DNA from: Comamonas sp. B21-038
GTDB taxonomy: Bacteria; Pseudomonadota; Gammaproteobacteria; Burkholderiales; Burkholderiaceae_C
Reading direction: 5' to 3'
NCBI RefSeq assembly: GCF_022387135.1
Contig: NZ_CP092462.1
Coordinates: forward strand, 4,774,001 to 4,838,000
Length of the DNA: 64,000 bases
This document shows positions 32,370-40,209 of this stretch, piece after piece. Under the pieces are notes generated by a model, which saw nothing but the letters and a program-made list of their open reading frames with translations, was not told the origin of the DNA and searched no databases. Position 1 is the first letter of the stretch; each line of letters begins with the position of its first letter. A program made the position numbers and the translations under genes.

Positions 32370-32852
32370 ATGACTACATCCCCCTCCATCCTGCCTGTCC
32401 AGGCGGACCGGCCCCTGCAAGATCTGCTGCCACCCGATCTGTGGAAGCTGCTGGCCAGACACGACATCACGACGGTGGACCAGGTCGTGGCGCTGTACCC
32501 CGCTAAATTGCTGAAGATCCACTACCTGGGGCCGGTGCGTTTCCGGCAGATCGAAGAGCTGCTCTTCCCCGGCCGGCGCTACGAGCCCCCGGTGCCTCCC
32601 CCGATCGAGACCGAGGACCTGGAAGGCACGTCGCTCGAAGGGCTGGTCTCCCGCCGCGTGCTGATCACACTGCGGCGCAATGGCATCAAGACCGTGCAGC
32701 AACTGGTGGCCGCCTATCCACGGCGGCTGGTGGACATCACCGGCTTTGGCATCAAGGCGCTGCGGGAAGTGGAGACCGTCTTCTTTGATGGCCAGCGGTT
32801 TGAGCCGATGAAATCCCGAAAGACAATCCAAAACACCATTAAGCGAAGATGA
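32370..32852 (+). CDS. Double RpoA-CTD-like helix-hairpin-helix protein A
   Basis: 160 residues containing two copies (about 18-70 and 85-145) of a roughly 55-residue unit: helix, ARxxIxT-VxQL-AxYP, LLxIxxLG, then LREIE and FxGxxxEP. Each unit resembles the C-terminal domain of RNA polymerase alpha ([20 protein letters not shown] in E. coli). Of the alpha-CTD DNA contacts, only the Arg265 equivalent in the second copy (VSRRVLITL) and the loop glycine are kept, so DNA binding is not assured. No NTD or assembly domain. A paralogue starts 16 bp downstream. The preceding 60 bp is AT-rich with a TAATAT -10 candidate at 32332-32337. Confidence 0.8.
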   Translation: MTTSPSILPVQADRPLQDLLPPDLWKLLARHDITTVDQVVALYPAKLLKIHYLGPVRFRQIEELLFPGRRYEPPVPPPIETEDLEGTSLEGLVSRRVLITLRRNGIKTVQQLVAAYPRRLVDITGFGIKALREVETVFFDGQRFEPMKSRKTIQNTIKRR

Positions 32853-32868
32853 TTATGATCTCATCCAT

Positions 32869-33318
32869 ATGGCAAATGGTTCTGCGTCTCCCCCTTCGAC
32901 TCCGTTAGACGGAAAGTTGCCTGCCTCGGTCATCCGGATCCTGGCGCGCAACGGGATAGACAGCGTAGAGGCCGTGCGCAAGGCCTACCCGCAGCAGCTG
33001 CTGACGCTCAAAGGTATCGGCTTGCTGAGGTTGCGCAAAATTGAAAAGGCGTTCTTCCCCGGCCACGCCTACATGCCGTCGCATACCTTGGCGGTGCTTC
33101 CTTTTGTGTCGGGTTCCTGTCTCAATGGATCGCTGCCGGTGGCCATCGTGCGCGCACTGGCACGCGGCGGCATCACCACCCCGGAGCAGCTGCGAGCGGC
33201 CTATCCCGTGGATCTGCTGAAGATCCGCTCGCTGGGCGAAGGCTCGCTGCGCGAGATCGAGCGGGTCTTCTTTCCCGGCCAGCATTACGAGCCGCCCGGC
33301 AACACCAAGATCCGTTAG
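32869..33318 (+). CDS. Double RpoA-CTD-like helix-hairpin-helix protein B
   Basis: 149 residues with the same two-unit architecture as the upstream gene (units about 14-68 and 85-143). The second unit is the clearest match to alpha-CTD: LPVAIVRALARGGITTPEQL, then LLKIRSLGEGSLREIERVFF against [19 protein letters not shown]. The residues equivalent to Arg265 and Asn268 are not conserved. Both units end in FFPGxxYxP. The two genes form a tandem pair, probably an operon, and a heterodimer or multi-CTD adaptor is plausible but inferred. Weak ribosome-binding site; coupling to gene A is likely. Confidence 0.8.
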   Translation: MANGSASPPSTPLDGKLPASVIRILARNGIDSVEAVRKAYPQQLLTLKGIGLLRLRKIEKAFFPGHAYMPSHTLAVLPFVSGSCLNGSLPVAIVRALARGGITTPEQLRAAYPVDLLKIRSLGEGSLREIERVFFPGQHYEPPGNTKIR

Positions 33319-33698
33319 GGGCGGCCCGCAGCAGCGGCGGGCCGGAGGGGATGGACGCCAGACACCAGAGCGTCTGCAATGCGGCGCAGCGCATCGCTGT
33401 CTGGCTGGTCACGCGTCGGTGGCCTGGCCCGGCGGCCGCTGCCGAGCAGTCCGTGCGCGGGCGCCGGGCGCCGTGGATGTACACAGCGGGCCCTCCGTTA
33501 TCAGAGGAGTGGAAGGCCGTTTGGCAACACCTTGGCCACTTGGGCATCCCTGGGCATCCCTGGCCATCGGAAGACCTGCCGTTACCGCGCAAAGTGCAAA
33601 CCTTGGCTCAAAACCAAAGGCCCGGGCCTGGCGCCATGCCATACCCGGGCCCCGGCTGGAGTGGTGGTTCGTGGTCAGCCGCGGTGGCTGTGACCGGT
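33319..33698. other. Gene-free stretch after the HhH pair
   Basis: No credible gene on either strand. Contains a 7-bp hairpin without T-run (33323-33329 with 33337-33343) that may end the HhH transcript, and the minus-strand terminator at 33610-33651. Confidence 0.55.
33610..33651 (-). terminator. Terminator of the IPTL-CTERM protein gene
   Basis: GGCCCGGG (33619-33626) pairs with CCCGGGCC (33644-33651); on the minus strand the stem is followed by TTTGGTTTT. 48 bp after the stop codon. Confidence 0.75.
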
Positions 33699-35717
33699 TC
33701 AGCGCTGCTGCTTGCGGCGCATCGCCAGCATGCCCAGCAGCGCCAGGGTGGCGGCCATCAGCAGCAGCTTGACGGTATCGAGCGTGGGCACCGCTGCCGG
33801 CGTTGCAGGGGCCGTGCGCACCAGTGTGTTGACAAAGGAGGCCGTGTTGCCGGTGGCCGCGGTCACCAGGCTCACCGGCGCAGGCAGGGTCGTGCTCCAC
33901 GCATAATCCGCAGGGGCCGGCGGCATCGCTGCATTCTCACTGACGGTGCAGCTGGCGCCCTGGGGTACGTTGGTGATCGCGATCGCGCCGGCATTGCTGC
34001 CGCTCAAGCTGACGGTCGTGTTGAAGCTGCCATCGGCGCCGCAGTTGGCGGTGAAGCTGAAGCTGCCGCTCACCCCTGCAGCCGGGCCACCGGCCACGGT
34101 CTTGCTGATCGTGATGTCGGTGTTGGCGCGCGCGAGGGTGTTGACCAGTTGCGCGGTGTTGGCTGCCGGGGGCGCTGCCATCGTGACCGTCGTGCTCGGT
34201 GCCGGGTCTTCGACCCAGAGGTGGTTGGCGGGGGCGGCAGGGCGGGTGCCTTCGGCCACCACGCAGCTGCCGCTGGAGATCACCGGTGTGACCGAGACGC
34301 TGCCCGTTGTTGCGGTGTTCAGCGTGATGCTGGCGTTGATCGCCGGTGCGGCCACGCCATCGGTGCCGGTGCAGACCACCGAGACCGGGAAGCTGGTGCC
34401 GGTCAGATCGACGGGCGTGACGTTGGCAGGCCAGACCACCTGCTTGGCAATCGCGAGTTGCGCGGCATGGCAGGCGAGGGTGGCAGTGGCGGGCGTATTG
34501 ACCTGGCCAGTGGGCGATACGAAGTCGGTGCCGGGGGTGATGGTGTTGGTGACCGAGGGCGTGTCGATGCAAGCCTGGCGGCCGGCTACGGTGTTGGGCC
34601 AGACGACCGGCACGGTGATGGTGCAGCCGCCCGACGGAATCGTGAAGGCGCTGTTGCTGACCACGTTCGAGCCGGGTGACGCACTGAGGCTGTTGGCGGT
34701 GCAGGTGCTGCCCACGGTGCCGGTGCCCACCACCAGCGGTGCGGGCAGGTTGTCGGTCAGGTTGACGTTGCTGATGTCGGTGGGCGTGCCGTTGGACAGC
34801 GTGATCGTGAGCGCTGCCGTGTTGTCGCTGCCACCCAGATAGAGATCGGTCTTGTCAAAGCTCTTGCTGATCTTGGGCAGGCCGCAGGCGCCATTCTCCG
34901 AGGTGGCGGCATTCAGAAATGCAGGAGCCACCTTGGTTTTGTTGGCGTTCCAGGGGTCGCCGATGAAAGGAGAGATGTCCACCACGGCAAAAACACAGGC
35001 GCCCTTGCCGGCGTTCGATTGGGCAGTGGGAATCAGCAGGCCATATACGTTGTCGGTGGGCGTGGTGCCTGGCGCCGGGAAACTGGCTGGAGGGGTACCG
35101 GAGGCCAGGTACAGCGCATTGCTTGCAGGCACCTTGTTGATATAGGTGATATAGCCGCCCGCGAAAGGGTTCAGCGCACTGAAGGAGGTGGCAAAGGGAG
35201 AGTTGGTGTTCAGCGGAAAGGAGGCAATCGCATTCAGCTGGCTGCCCAGCTCGAATGCAGAGCCCGTGCCCCCATTGAGCGCAGCCACCAGTCTGCCGCC
35301 GTTGCCGCCGTTCTCCGCCTCACAGCAGCCATCGATAAAGAAAACGATGGAATTGGCCCAGCGGTTGGCGACGGCGCTTTGCAGTACTGCCCAGTTGGTG
35401 GGGTCGATCGGCTTGTAGGTAGCCGCGACAATCACGATGTCATAGGGCGAGCCCGATGCTGCGGTGAAGGTGGCCTGCGAGATGGCGTTGGGATTGCCCA
35501 GCTCCGACAACCTGGTGAGATCGCTGGGATTGGCCAGCGCGCTGGCAAACTCGTTTTGCAGATTCTCGTAGGCGCCGACGGCGTCAGGTTTTTCTGGACT
35601 GGGGTCAGTGACATTGGTGGTCAGCAGCAGCACCTTTTGCGCAAAGGCATGCTGTGCGCCGAGACACAGGAGGAAGGCGGCGATCAGCAGCCGGAAAAAC
35701 ATCAATGGATGGGTCAT
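33699..35717 (-). CDS. Large secreted surface protein with DUF11-like and DUF5979-like repeats and IPTL-CTERM tail
   Basis: 672 residues from ATG 35717 (GGGAAGAG upstream). Signal peptide (FFRLLIAAFLLCLGAQHAFA), then an N-terminal domain of about 260 residues that begins KVLLLTTNVTD and includes YDIVIVAATYKPIDP, possibly alpha/beta. It is followed by a DUF11-like beta domain (SKSFDKTDLYLGG, NVNLTDNLPAP) and at least two DUF5979-like beta repeats (ISKTVAGGPAAGVSGSFSFT; QGASCTVSENA). The C-terminus has VPTLDTVKLLLMA, a hydrophobic helix and RRKQQR: the IPTL-CTERM sorting signal. Probably cell-surface or matrix protein. No exosortase is in the window. Confidence 0.8.
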   Translation of the reverse strand: MTHPLMFFRLLIAAFLLCLGAQHAFAQKVLLLTTNVTDPSPEKPDAVGAYENLQNEFASALANPSDLTRLSELGNPNAISQATFTAASGSPYDIVIVAATYKPIDPTNWAVLQSAVANRWANSIVFFIDGCCEAENGGNGGRLVAALNGGTGSAFELGSQLNAIASFPLNTNSPFATSFSALNPFAGGYITYINKVPASNALYLASGTPPASFPAPGTTPTDNVYGLLIPTAQSNAGKGACVFAVVDISPFIGDPWNANKTKVAPAFLNAATSENGACGLPKISKSFDKTDLYLGGSDNTAALTITLSNGTPTDISNVNLTDNLPAPLVVGTGTVGSTCTANSLSASPGSNVVSNSAFTIPSGGCTITVPVVWPNTVAGRQACIDTPSVTNTITPGTDFVSPTGQVNTPATATLACHAAQLAIAKQVVWPANVTPVDLTGTSFPVSVVCTGTDGVAAPAINASITLNTATTGSVSVTPVISSGSCVVAEGTRPAAPANHLWVEDPAPSTTVTMAAPPAANTAQLVNTLARANTDITISKTVAGGPAAGVSGSFSFTANCGADGSFNTTVSLSGSNAGAIAITNVPQGASCTVSENAAMPPAPADYAWSTTLPAPVSLVTAATGNTASFVNTLVRTAPATPAAVPTLDTVKLLLMAATLALLGMLAMRRKQQR

Positions 35718-36138
35718 TTCTCTTCCCGTTGGGTCTGGTTGGTCCACGAGGCGCGCAAGCGAGTCTCCGTCCTTGAGGGTAACCAGTATCGTTTATTTGT
35801 ATCAATATGCATCATAACCAGGGCGTAAAGATCCCATACGCGCAACTGCTGCAGGCCGGGTGGGCGCGCAGAGCTGCTGTTATGAATTGAGACTTCGAAT
35901 GAAAATGTACCGTCGATTGATGAATTGATATGTCTGTTTTTTGGGCAGAACGGCGTCGCCCAGGCAAACAATTGTCATCCACCGGTGCAGCAGGCTGCTG
36001 CAGGGTGCAGCGCCCGGTGTGGGGCTCAGGTGCTATTAAATACAGAGCGTCAGCGGCACAGAATGGCGCAGAGCAGGCATGGTGCCTGGTGCATGCGCCT
36101 CTGCCCCTGCGCAGCGGCCAGCGGGTGGCCGCGCTGCG
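35718..36138. other. Gene-free stretch between the surface-protein gene and panC
   Basis: 421 bp, AT-richer than its surroundings from about 35770 to 35960, presumably the promoter region of the leftward surface-protein gene. A hairpin without T-run lies at 36114-36132, just after the panC stop on its strand. No credible gene. Confidence 0.5.
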
Positions 36139-36987
36139 TCAAAACTCCAGGTTGTCGATCAAGCGCGTGCTGCCCAGGCGCGCGGCGCCGAGCACCACGA
36201 GCGCAGCGCTGGCCGCCTCGCTGGCGTCAGGTGCCAACAGGTTGTGGCGCTGGCGCACAGTCAGGTAGTCGGGCTCCCAGCCCTGGGCACGCAGCGACTG
36301 CATGGCCTCCGCTTCCAGCGCAGGCAGGTTGTGCGGCGCGTTGCGGGCGGCGCGGGCCAGTGCCTGCAGCGCCCGGGACAGGGCCATGGCCTGCTGGCGC
36401 TCGGCCGCGCTCAGGTAGCCATTGCGCGAACTCAGCGCCAGGCCATCGCCGGCGCGGGCGGTAGGGCAGCCGATGATCTCGATGGGCAGCGCAAACTGCG
36501 CCACCATGCGGCGGATGACCATCAGCTGCTGGTAGTCCTTCCAGCCAAAGATGGCCGCGCCCCCGCCGGTGGTGGCAAACACGCCACTGAACAGCTTCAT
36601 CACGACGGTGCAGACCCCTGTGAAAAAACCGGGCCGGAACGCGCCTTCCAGAATGTCGGCGAGCGCCGGGTCGGGCTGCACCTTGAACAGCTGCGGCTCG
36701 GGGTAGAGGTCCTTCTCGCGCGGTGCGAACAGGATGTCGCAGCCGGCCTCCTGCAGCTGGGCGCAGTCGCTCTCCCAGGTGCGCGGATAGCTGTCGAAGT
36801 CTTCGGTCGGCAGGAACTGCAGGCGGTTGACGAAGATGCTCGCCACCGTCACTGCGCCGTGGCGTTTGGCCTCGTGCACCAGAGAGATATGGCCCGCATG
36901 CAGATTGCCCATCGTGGGCACGAAGGCGGGCCGGCCGCGCCCGGCCAGCGCTTGTCGAAGTTCTGCGATGCTGTGGGTGACTTGCAT
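36139..36987 (-). CDS. panC: Pantothenate synthetase
   Basis: 282 residues from ATG 36987 (MQVTHSIAELRQAL); a longer frame to 37038 is not supported. Condenses pantoate with beta-alanine using ATP, in coenzyme A synthesis. HIGH-type motif in PTMGNLHAGHISLV, ATP-site GWKDYQQLMVIRRMV, and SSRNGYLS loop. The usual VNPLQF reads VNRLQF here, a small departure. No panB or panD beside it. Confidence 0.96.
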   Translation of the reverse strand: MQVTHSIAELRQALAGRGRPAFVPTMGNLHAGHISLVHEAKRHGAVTVASIFVNRLQFLPTEDFDSYPRTWESDCAQLQEAGCDILFAPREKDLYPEPQLFKVQPDPALADILEGAFRPGFFTGVCTVVMKLFSGVFATTGGGAAIFGWKDYQQLMVIRRMVAQFALPIEIIGCPTARAGDGLALSSRNGYLSAAERQQAMALSRALQALARAARNAPHNLPALEAEAMQSLRAQGWEPDYLTVRQRHNLLAPDASEAASAALVVLGAARLGSTRLIDNLEF

Positions 36988-37127
36988 GGGAGGCAGGGGC
37001 GAGCGGGCGCCAGCGGTAGTGCAGGGAGCGCAGAGCATAGCAGCAGTGCAGAAGTCTGTGTATGGGCCTATCAGTACAAGCTATGGTTTGCCCGTAGTCG
37101 CCGCATGCGCTTGCCCTATAATTTTCC

Positions 37128-37253
37128 CGTCGCGGCGCACAAGCATGGTTCACAGGTTCTTGCAGCGCACGCCTGGGTCAGCCGGCTCCGTGTCAGGCCA
37201 GTCGCATTTGGGCCTCTGTTCCCGCAAGGGGGCAGAGGCTTTTCCCTTTTTTT
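37128..37253 (+). ncRNA. Candidate small RNA or attenuated leader
   Basis: Starts about 6 bp after TATAAT (37117-37122) and ends in a rho-independent terminator (GCCTCTG 37212-37218 with CAGAGGC 37233-37239, then TTTTCCCTTTTTTT). In between are two possible hairpins (CAAG/CTTG and GCCTG/CAGGC). The terminator lies about 78 bp before the Hsp70-like start. No known RNA family was recognised: no SRP, 6S or common riboswitch core. Confidence 0.45.
37212..37253 (+). terminator. Terminator upstream of the Hsp70-like gene
   Basis: 7-bp perfect stem with a 14-nt loop, then a T-rich run of 14 bases. No gene precedes it on this strand, so it ends a short leader or RNA. Confidence 0.85.
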
Positions 37254-37330
37254 ACCGGCACCTTGTCTGCATTCTGCGCAGTCTGCATGCCTTGTTTTTT
37301 CGTCCGATTCCCCCGTCGGACCTGGTCTTT

Positions 37331-38596
37331 ATGTCATCTGCACCCGCCATCTTGGGCATTGATTTCGGCACCTCCAACTCCGCCATGGCGTTCAAGGCCG
37401 ACCTGGCTGCGCCCGGGCCTTCCACGCTGTTGCAGGCCGAGGGCGCCTCGCAAGCGATGCCAACGGCCGTGTTCTTCAACACCGAGGACCACAGCACCCA
37501 CTATGGGCGCGACGCGGTATCGCGCTATCTGGAAGGCACCGAAGGCCGGCTGATGCGCTCGCTCAAAAGCCTGCTGGGCAGCGCGCTGATGCAGGAGAAG
37601 ACGGTGGTGCATGGCAAGCTGGTCGCGTACCAGGACATCGTGGCGCTTTTTGTGCAGCAGCTGGCCGCCACCGCCGAGCGCCAGATTGGCCGTCTGCCCA
37701 GCACCGTGGTCATGGGCCGGCCCGTGCATTTTGTCGACGAGGACGCCGGGCGCGACCAGGCCGCGCAAACCGCGCTGCAGCAGGCGGCGCAGGCAGCGGG
37801 CTTCCAGGATGTGCGCTTTCAGCTCGAACCGATTGCGGCAGCGCTGGACTATGAGCAGCGCATCGCCCATGAAGCGCTGGTGCTGGTGGTCGACATTGGC
37901 GGCGGTACCTCGGACTTCACCGTGGTGCGCCTGGGCCCGGAGCGCCGCAACAAGCCCGAGCGCAGCAGCGACATCCTCGCCACCACCGGCGTGCACATTG
38001 GCGGCACCGACTTTGACCGGCGCCTGAGCCTGATGGCGGCCATGCCGCTCTTGGGTCTGCAGCATGTGGGGCCCAGCGGGCGCGAGGTGCCCAGTGCGGT
38101 GTTCCATGACCTCTCCACCTGGCACCTGATCCAGTGGCTGTACAGCCCGCAGCGCCAGCGCGAGGTGCAGGCATTGCGCAGCAGCTACAGCGACACCGCG
38201 CTGCACGACCGGCTGGTGCGCTTGCTGCAAGAGCACTGGGGCCACCGCCTGGCCAATGCGGTCGAGGAGACCAAGATCGGCCTGTCGAACCAGCAGAGCG
38301 TGCAGAAGCTGGACGTCGATTGGCTGGAACCGGGCCTGAGCCCCGAGGTCTGGCCCGCCGATCTGCAGCAGTGCCTGCAGGCTTTGCTGGCCCAGGTCGC
38401 GCAATGCGCGCTCGACTGTGTGCAGGCGGCGGGCTTGCAGCAGGGCCAGATCGATGCGATCTACCTGACGGGTGGTTCGTCGGCCTTGCAGCCGCTGCGC
38501 GCCGCGCTGGCCCAGGTTTTTCCGGACACCCCGCAGGTCGAGGGCGATCTGTTCGGTGGTGTGGCGGCGGGCCTGGTGCACGGCCAGGCGCTGTGA
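37331..38596 (+). CDS. Hsp70-family ATPase (YegD-like)
   Basis: 421 residues from ATG 37331. Actin/Hsp70 nucleotide-binding fold: phosphate-1 LGIDFGTSNSAMAF, phosphate-2 VVDIGGGTSDFTVV, and adenosine motif YLTGGSSALQPLRAAL. It ends after the ATPase domain, with no DnaK substrate-binding domain, as in E. coli YegD. Function of this group is unclear; it is not expected to work as a classical chaperone. It stands alone, with its own leader/terminator upstream. Confidence 0.9.
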   Translation: MSSAPAILGIDFGTSNSAMAFKADLAAPGPSTLLQAEGASQAMPTAVFFNTEDHSTHYGRDAVSRYLEGTEGRLMRSLKSLLGSALMQEKTVVHGKLVAYQDIVALFVQQLAATAERQIGRLPSTVVMGRPVHFVDEDAGRDQAAQTALQQAAQAAGFQDVRFQLEPIAAALDYEQRIAHEALVLVVDIGGGTSDFTVVRLGPERRNKPERSSDILATTGVHIGGTDFDRRLSLMAAMPLLGLQHVGPSGREVPSAVFHDLSTWHLIQWLYSPQRQREVQALRSSYSDTALHDRLVRLLQEHWGHRLANAVEETKIGLSNQQSVQKLDVDWLEPGLSPEVWPADLQQCLQALLAQVAQCALDCVQAAGLQQGQIDAIYLTGGSSALQPLRAALAQVFPDTPQVEGDLFGGVAAGLVHGQAL

Positions 38597-38628
38597 TTTC
38601 CCCTAAGCGCTAGAGGCCCCAACGGCGG

Positions 38629-39561
38629 TCAGCCGCCGGCTTGCTCGGCATCGCGCTTCCAGGCCAGCGCCGTGTCATACAGCGCATTGCGCGGCGCGCC
38701 GGTGATGTCGGCGGCCAGCTTGACGGCGGTCTTGGTCGGCAGCTCAGCCAGCAGCAGCGCCAGCACGCGGTGCGCATCGGCCAGGCCATCGGTCTGCACC
38801 GCCTGCGGGTGCAGCAGCAGCGCAAACTCGCCCTTGCTGCGGTGCGGGTCGGCCGCCAGCCAGGCGGGCACATCGGCTGCGGGCATCGTGGCAATGTCCT
38901 CAAACTGCTTGGTCAGCTCGCGGCCCAAGGTCACGGGCCGGTCCTGCAGCACGGCCAACGCCTGGGCCAGGTCGGCAATGCGGTGGGGCGCTTCCAGCAG
39001 CACCAGGGTGCGCGGGTCTTGTGCGAGCTGGGCCACGGCTTGCTGGCGCTCTTGCGCCTTGGTCGGCAGAAAACCGATGAACGCAAAGCCGCTGCTGGCG
39101 CCTTCGCCGGCGACCGCGCCCGCAGCGCTGACCAGCGCCGTGACGCTGCTGGCGCCGGGCAAGGGGCTGACGCGCAGGCCCGCGCGCGCCACGGCGGCGG
39201 CCAGGCGTGCGCCCGGGTCGCTGACGCCGGGTGTGCCAGCGTCGCTGACATAGGCGATGCGCTGGCCTTGCTGCAGGCGGCTGATGACCTGCTCGGCCGC
39301 CTCGGCCTCATTGTGTTGGTGTACCGCAATCAGCTGGCCGCCCGACTTGCCAACCCCGTAGGCGCGTAGCATGCTGTGGGTGTGGCGGGTGTCCTCGCAG
39401 GCCACGGCGTCGGCGAGCTCCAGCACATGCAGCGCGCGCAGGGTGATGTCGGCCAGGTTGCCGATGGGGGTGGCCACCACGTACAAGGTGGAGGCAGGGT
39501 AGTGCTGGGTGCCGGCTGCAGCCTGGGCTGCTTGCAAAGCGGAGGTGAAAGATGCAGACAC
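38629..39561 (-). CDS. rsmI: 16S rRNA 2'-O-methyltransferase RsmI
   Basis: 310 residues from GTG 39561, chosen because AAGGA lies 9 bp upstream and the protein then starts VSASFTSALQAAQAAAG; an in-frame ATG at 39609 lies deeper in yraN. It methylates C1402 of 16S rRNA using SAM. Tetrapyrrole-methylase-fold motifs are clear: VATPIGNLADITLRAL, YVSDAGTPGVSDPGA and LPGASSVTALV. Divergent from yraN with overlapping 5' ends (39552-39561). Confidence 0.93.
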   Translation of the reverse strand: MSASFTSALQAAQAAAGTQHYPASTLYVVATPIGNLADITLRALHVLELADAVACEDTRHTHSMLRAYGVGKSGGQLIAVHQHNEAEAAEQVISRLQQGQRIAYVSDAGTPGVSDPGARLAAAVARAGLRVSPLPGASSVTALVSAAGAVAGEGASSGFAFIGFLPTKAQERQQAVAQLAQDPRTLVLLEAPHRIADLAQALAVLQDRPVTLGRELTKQFEDIATMPAADVPAWLAADPHRSKGEFALLLHPQAVQTDGLADAHRVLALLLAELPTKTAVKLAADITGAPRNALYDTALAWKRDAEQAGG

Positions 39562-39998
39562 CGTGGAAGATCCTTGAAAAATGGCGCAGCCCTCGCGCGC
39601 CTGCCGCATTGCCGCAGGCCGCCAGCGAAGGGGCGGACAACAGCAAGCTGCGGGGCCAGCGGGCAGAAGATGCCGCGCTCCATTATCTCCAACAACAAGG
39701 CCTGCGCCCGCTGGCGCGCAATTACCGCACGCCCGGGCGCGGCGGCGGCGAGATCGATCTGGTGATGCAGGAGCGCGATGGCACCGTCGTGTTTGTCGAG
39801 GTGCGCCAGCGCCAGCACGGCGGCTTTGGCGGTGCGGGCGGCAGCATCGGCGGCACCAAGCAGCGGCGCATCATCCTGGCCGCCCGGCACTACCTGGCCA
39901 GCCTGCGCCAGCAGCCGGCCTGCCGTTTTGATGCGGTGCTGGTCGAGCAGGAGATCGTCTGGCTGCGGGCCGCCTTTGATGTGCCCGATGGGGGCTGA
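39552..39998 (+). CDS. yraN: YraN family protein (UPF0102, nuclease-like fold)
   Basis: 148 residues from ATG 39552 with a strong GGAGG site. Conserved core KLRGQRAEDAALHYL, LARNYRTPGRGGGEIDLVM, TVVFVEVRQR, and AARHYLASL. The GEIDLV...VFVEVR pattern is the PD-(D/E)xK nuclease-type fold, though the expected lysine after VEV reads R here (VEVRQR). Cellular role unknown. Gene order rsmI-yraN-diaA-BON lipoprotein matches E. coli yraLMNOP except that lpoA (yraM) is missing. Confidence 0.92.
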   Translation: MQTPWKILEKWRSPRAPAALPQAASEGADNSKLRGQRAEDAALHYLQQQGLRPLARNYRTPGRGGGEIDLVMQERDGTVVFVEVRQRQHGGFGGAGGSIGGTKQRRIILAARHYLASLRQQPACRFDAVLVEQEIVWLRAAFDVPDGG

Positions 39999-40066
39999 GG
40001 ACGCTCTGCAAAACGCCTTGCCGTGGTCTCAACGGGGGCTTGGGCGATCCGCGTCCATCCCGGTGG

Positions 40067-40110
40067 GCAAGGGTCTTGCAAGGGTTTTGCAAGGGTTTTG
40101 CAAAGGGTCC
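40067..40110. repeat. Four tandem 11-bp units upstream of the diaA-like gene
   Basis: GCAAGGGTCTT, GCAAGGGTTTT, GCAAGGGTTTT, GCAAAGGGTCC. The period of 11 bp is about one helical turn. It lies about 100 bp before the SIS-domain gene start. Confidence 0.85.
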
Positions 40111-40209
40111 TGAAGCGCGCAGTTGCCGGGCTTTGCATACGCTTGGGGCTGAGAAAAGTCATCATCCCGGCCCCAGGGGGAAACCTGCCAAGGTTATCAT
40201 CGGGCCTCC

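Larger units (their letters stand above)
36988..37330. other. Divergent intergenic region with a leader/small-RNA candidate
   Basis: 343 bp between panC and the Hsp70-like gene without a protein gene. It holds a TATAAT -10 at 37117-37122 and a strong terminator at 37212-37253 on the + strand. Confidence 0.6.

Noticed and set aside
33351..34679. 442-codon frame on the + strand across the surface-protein gene
   Set aside because: Most lies antisense to the IPTL-CTERM gene, whose signal peptide and sorting tail are convincing; Gly/Arg/His-rich shadow composition.
37128..37253. SRP (4.5S) RNA or 6S RNA
   Set aside because: Lacks the SRP core (GGTCAGG, GGAAGCAGC) and is too short and differently folded for 6S, so kept only as an unnamed candidate.
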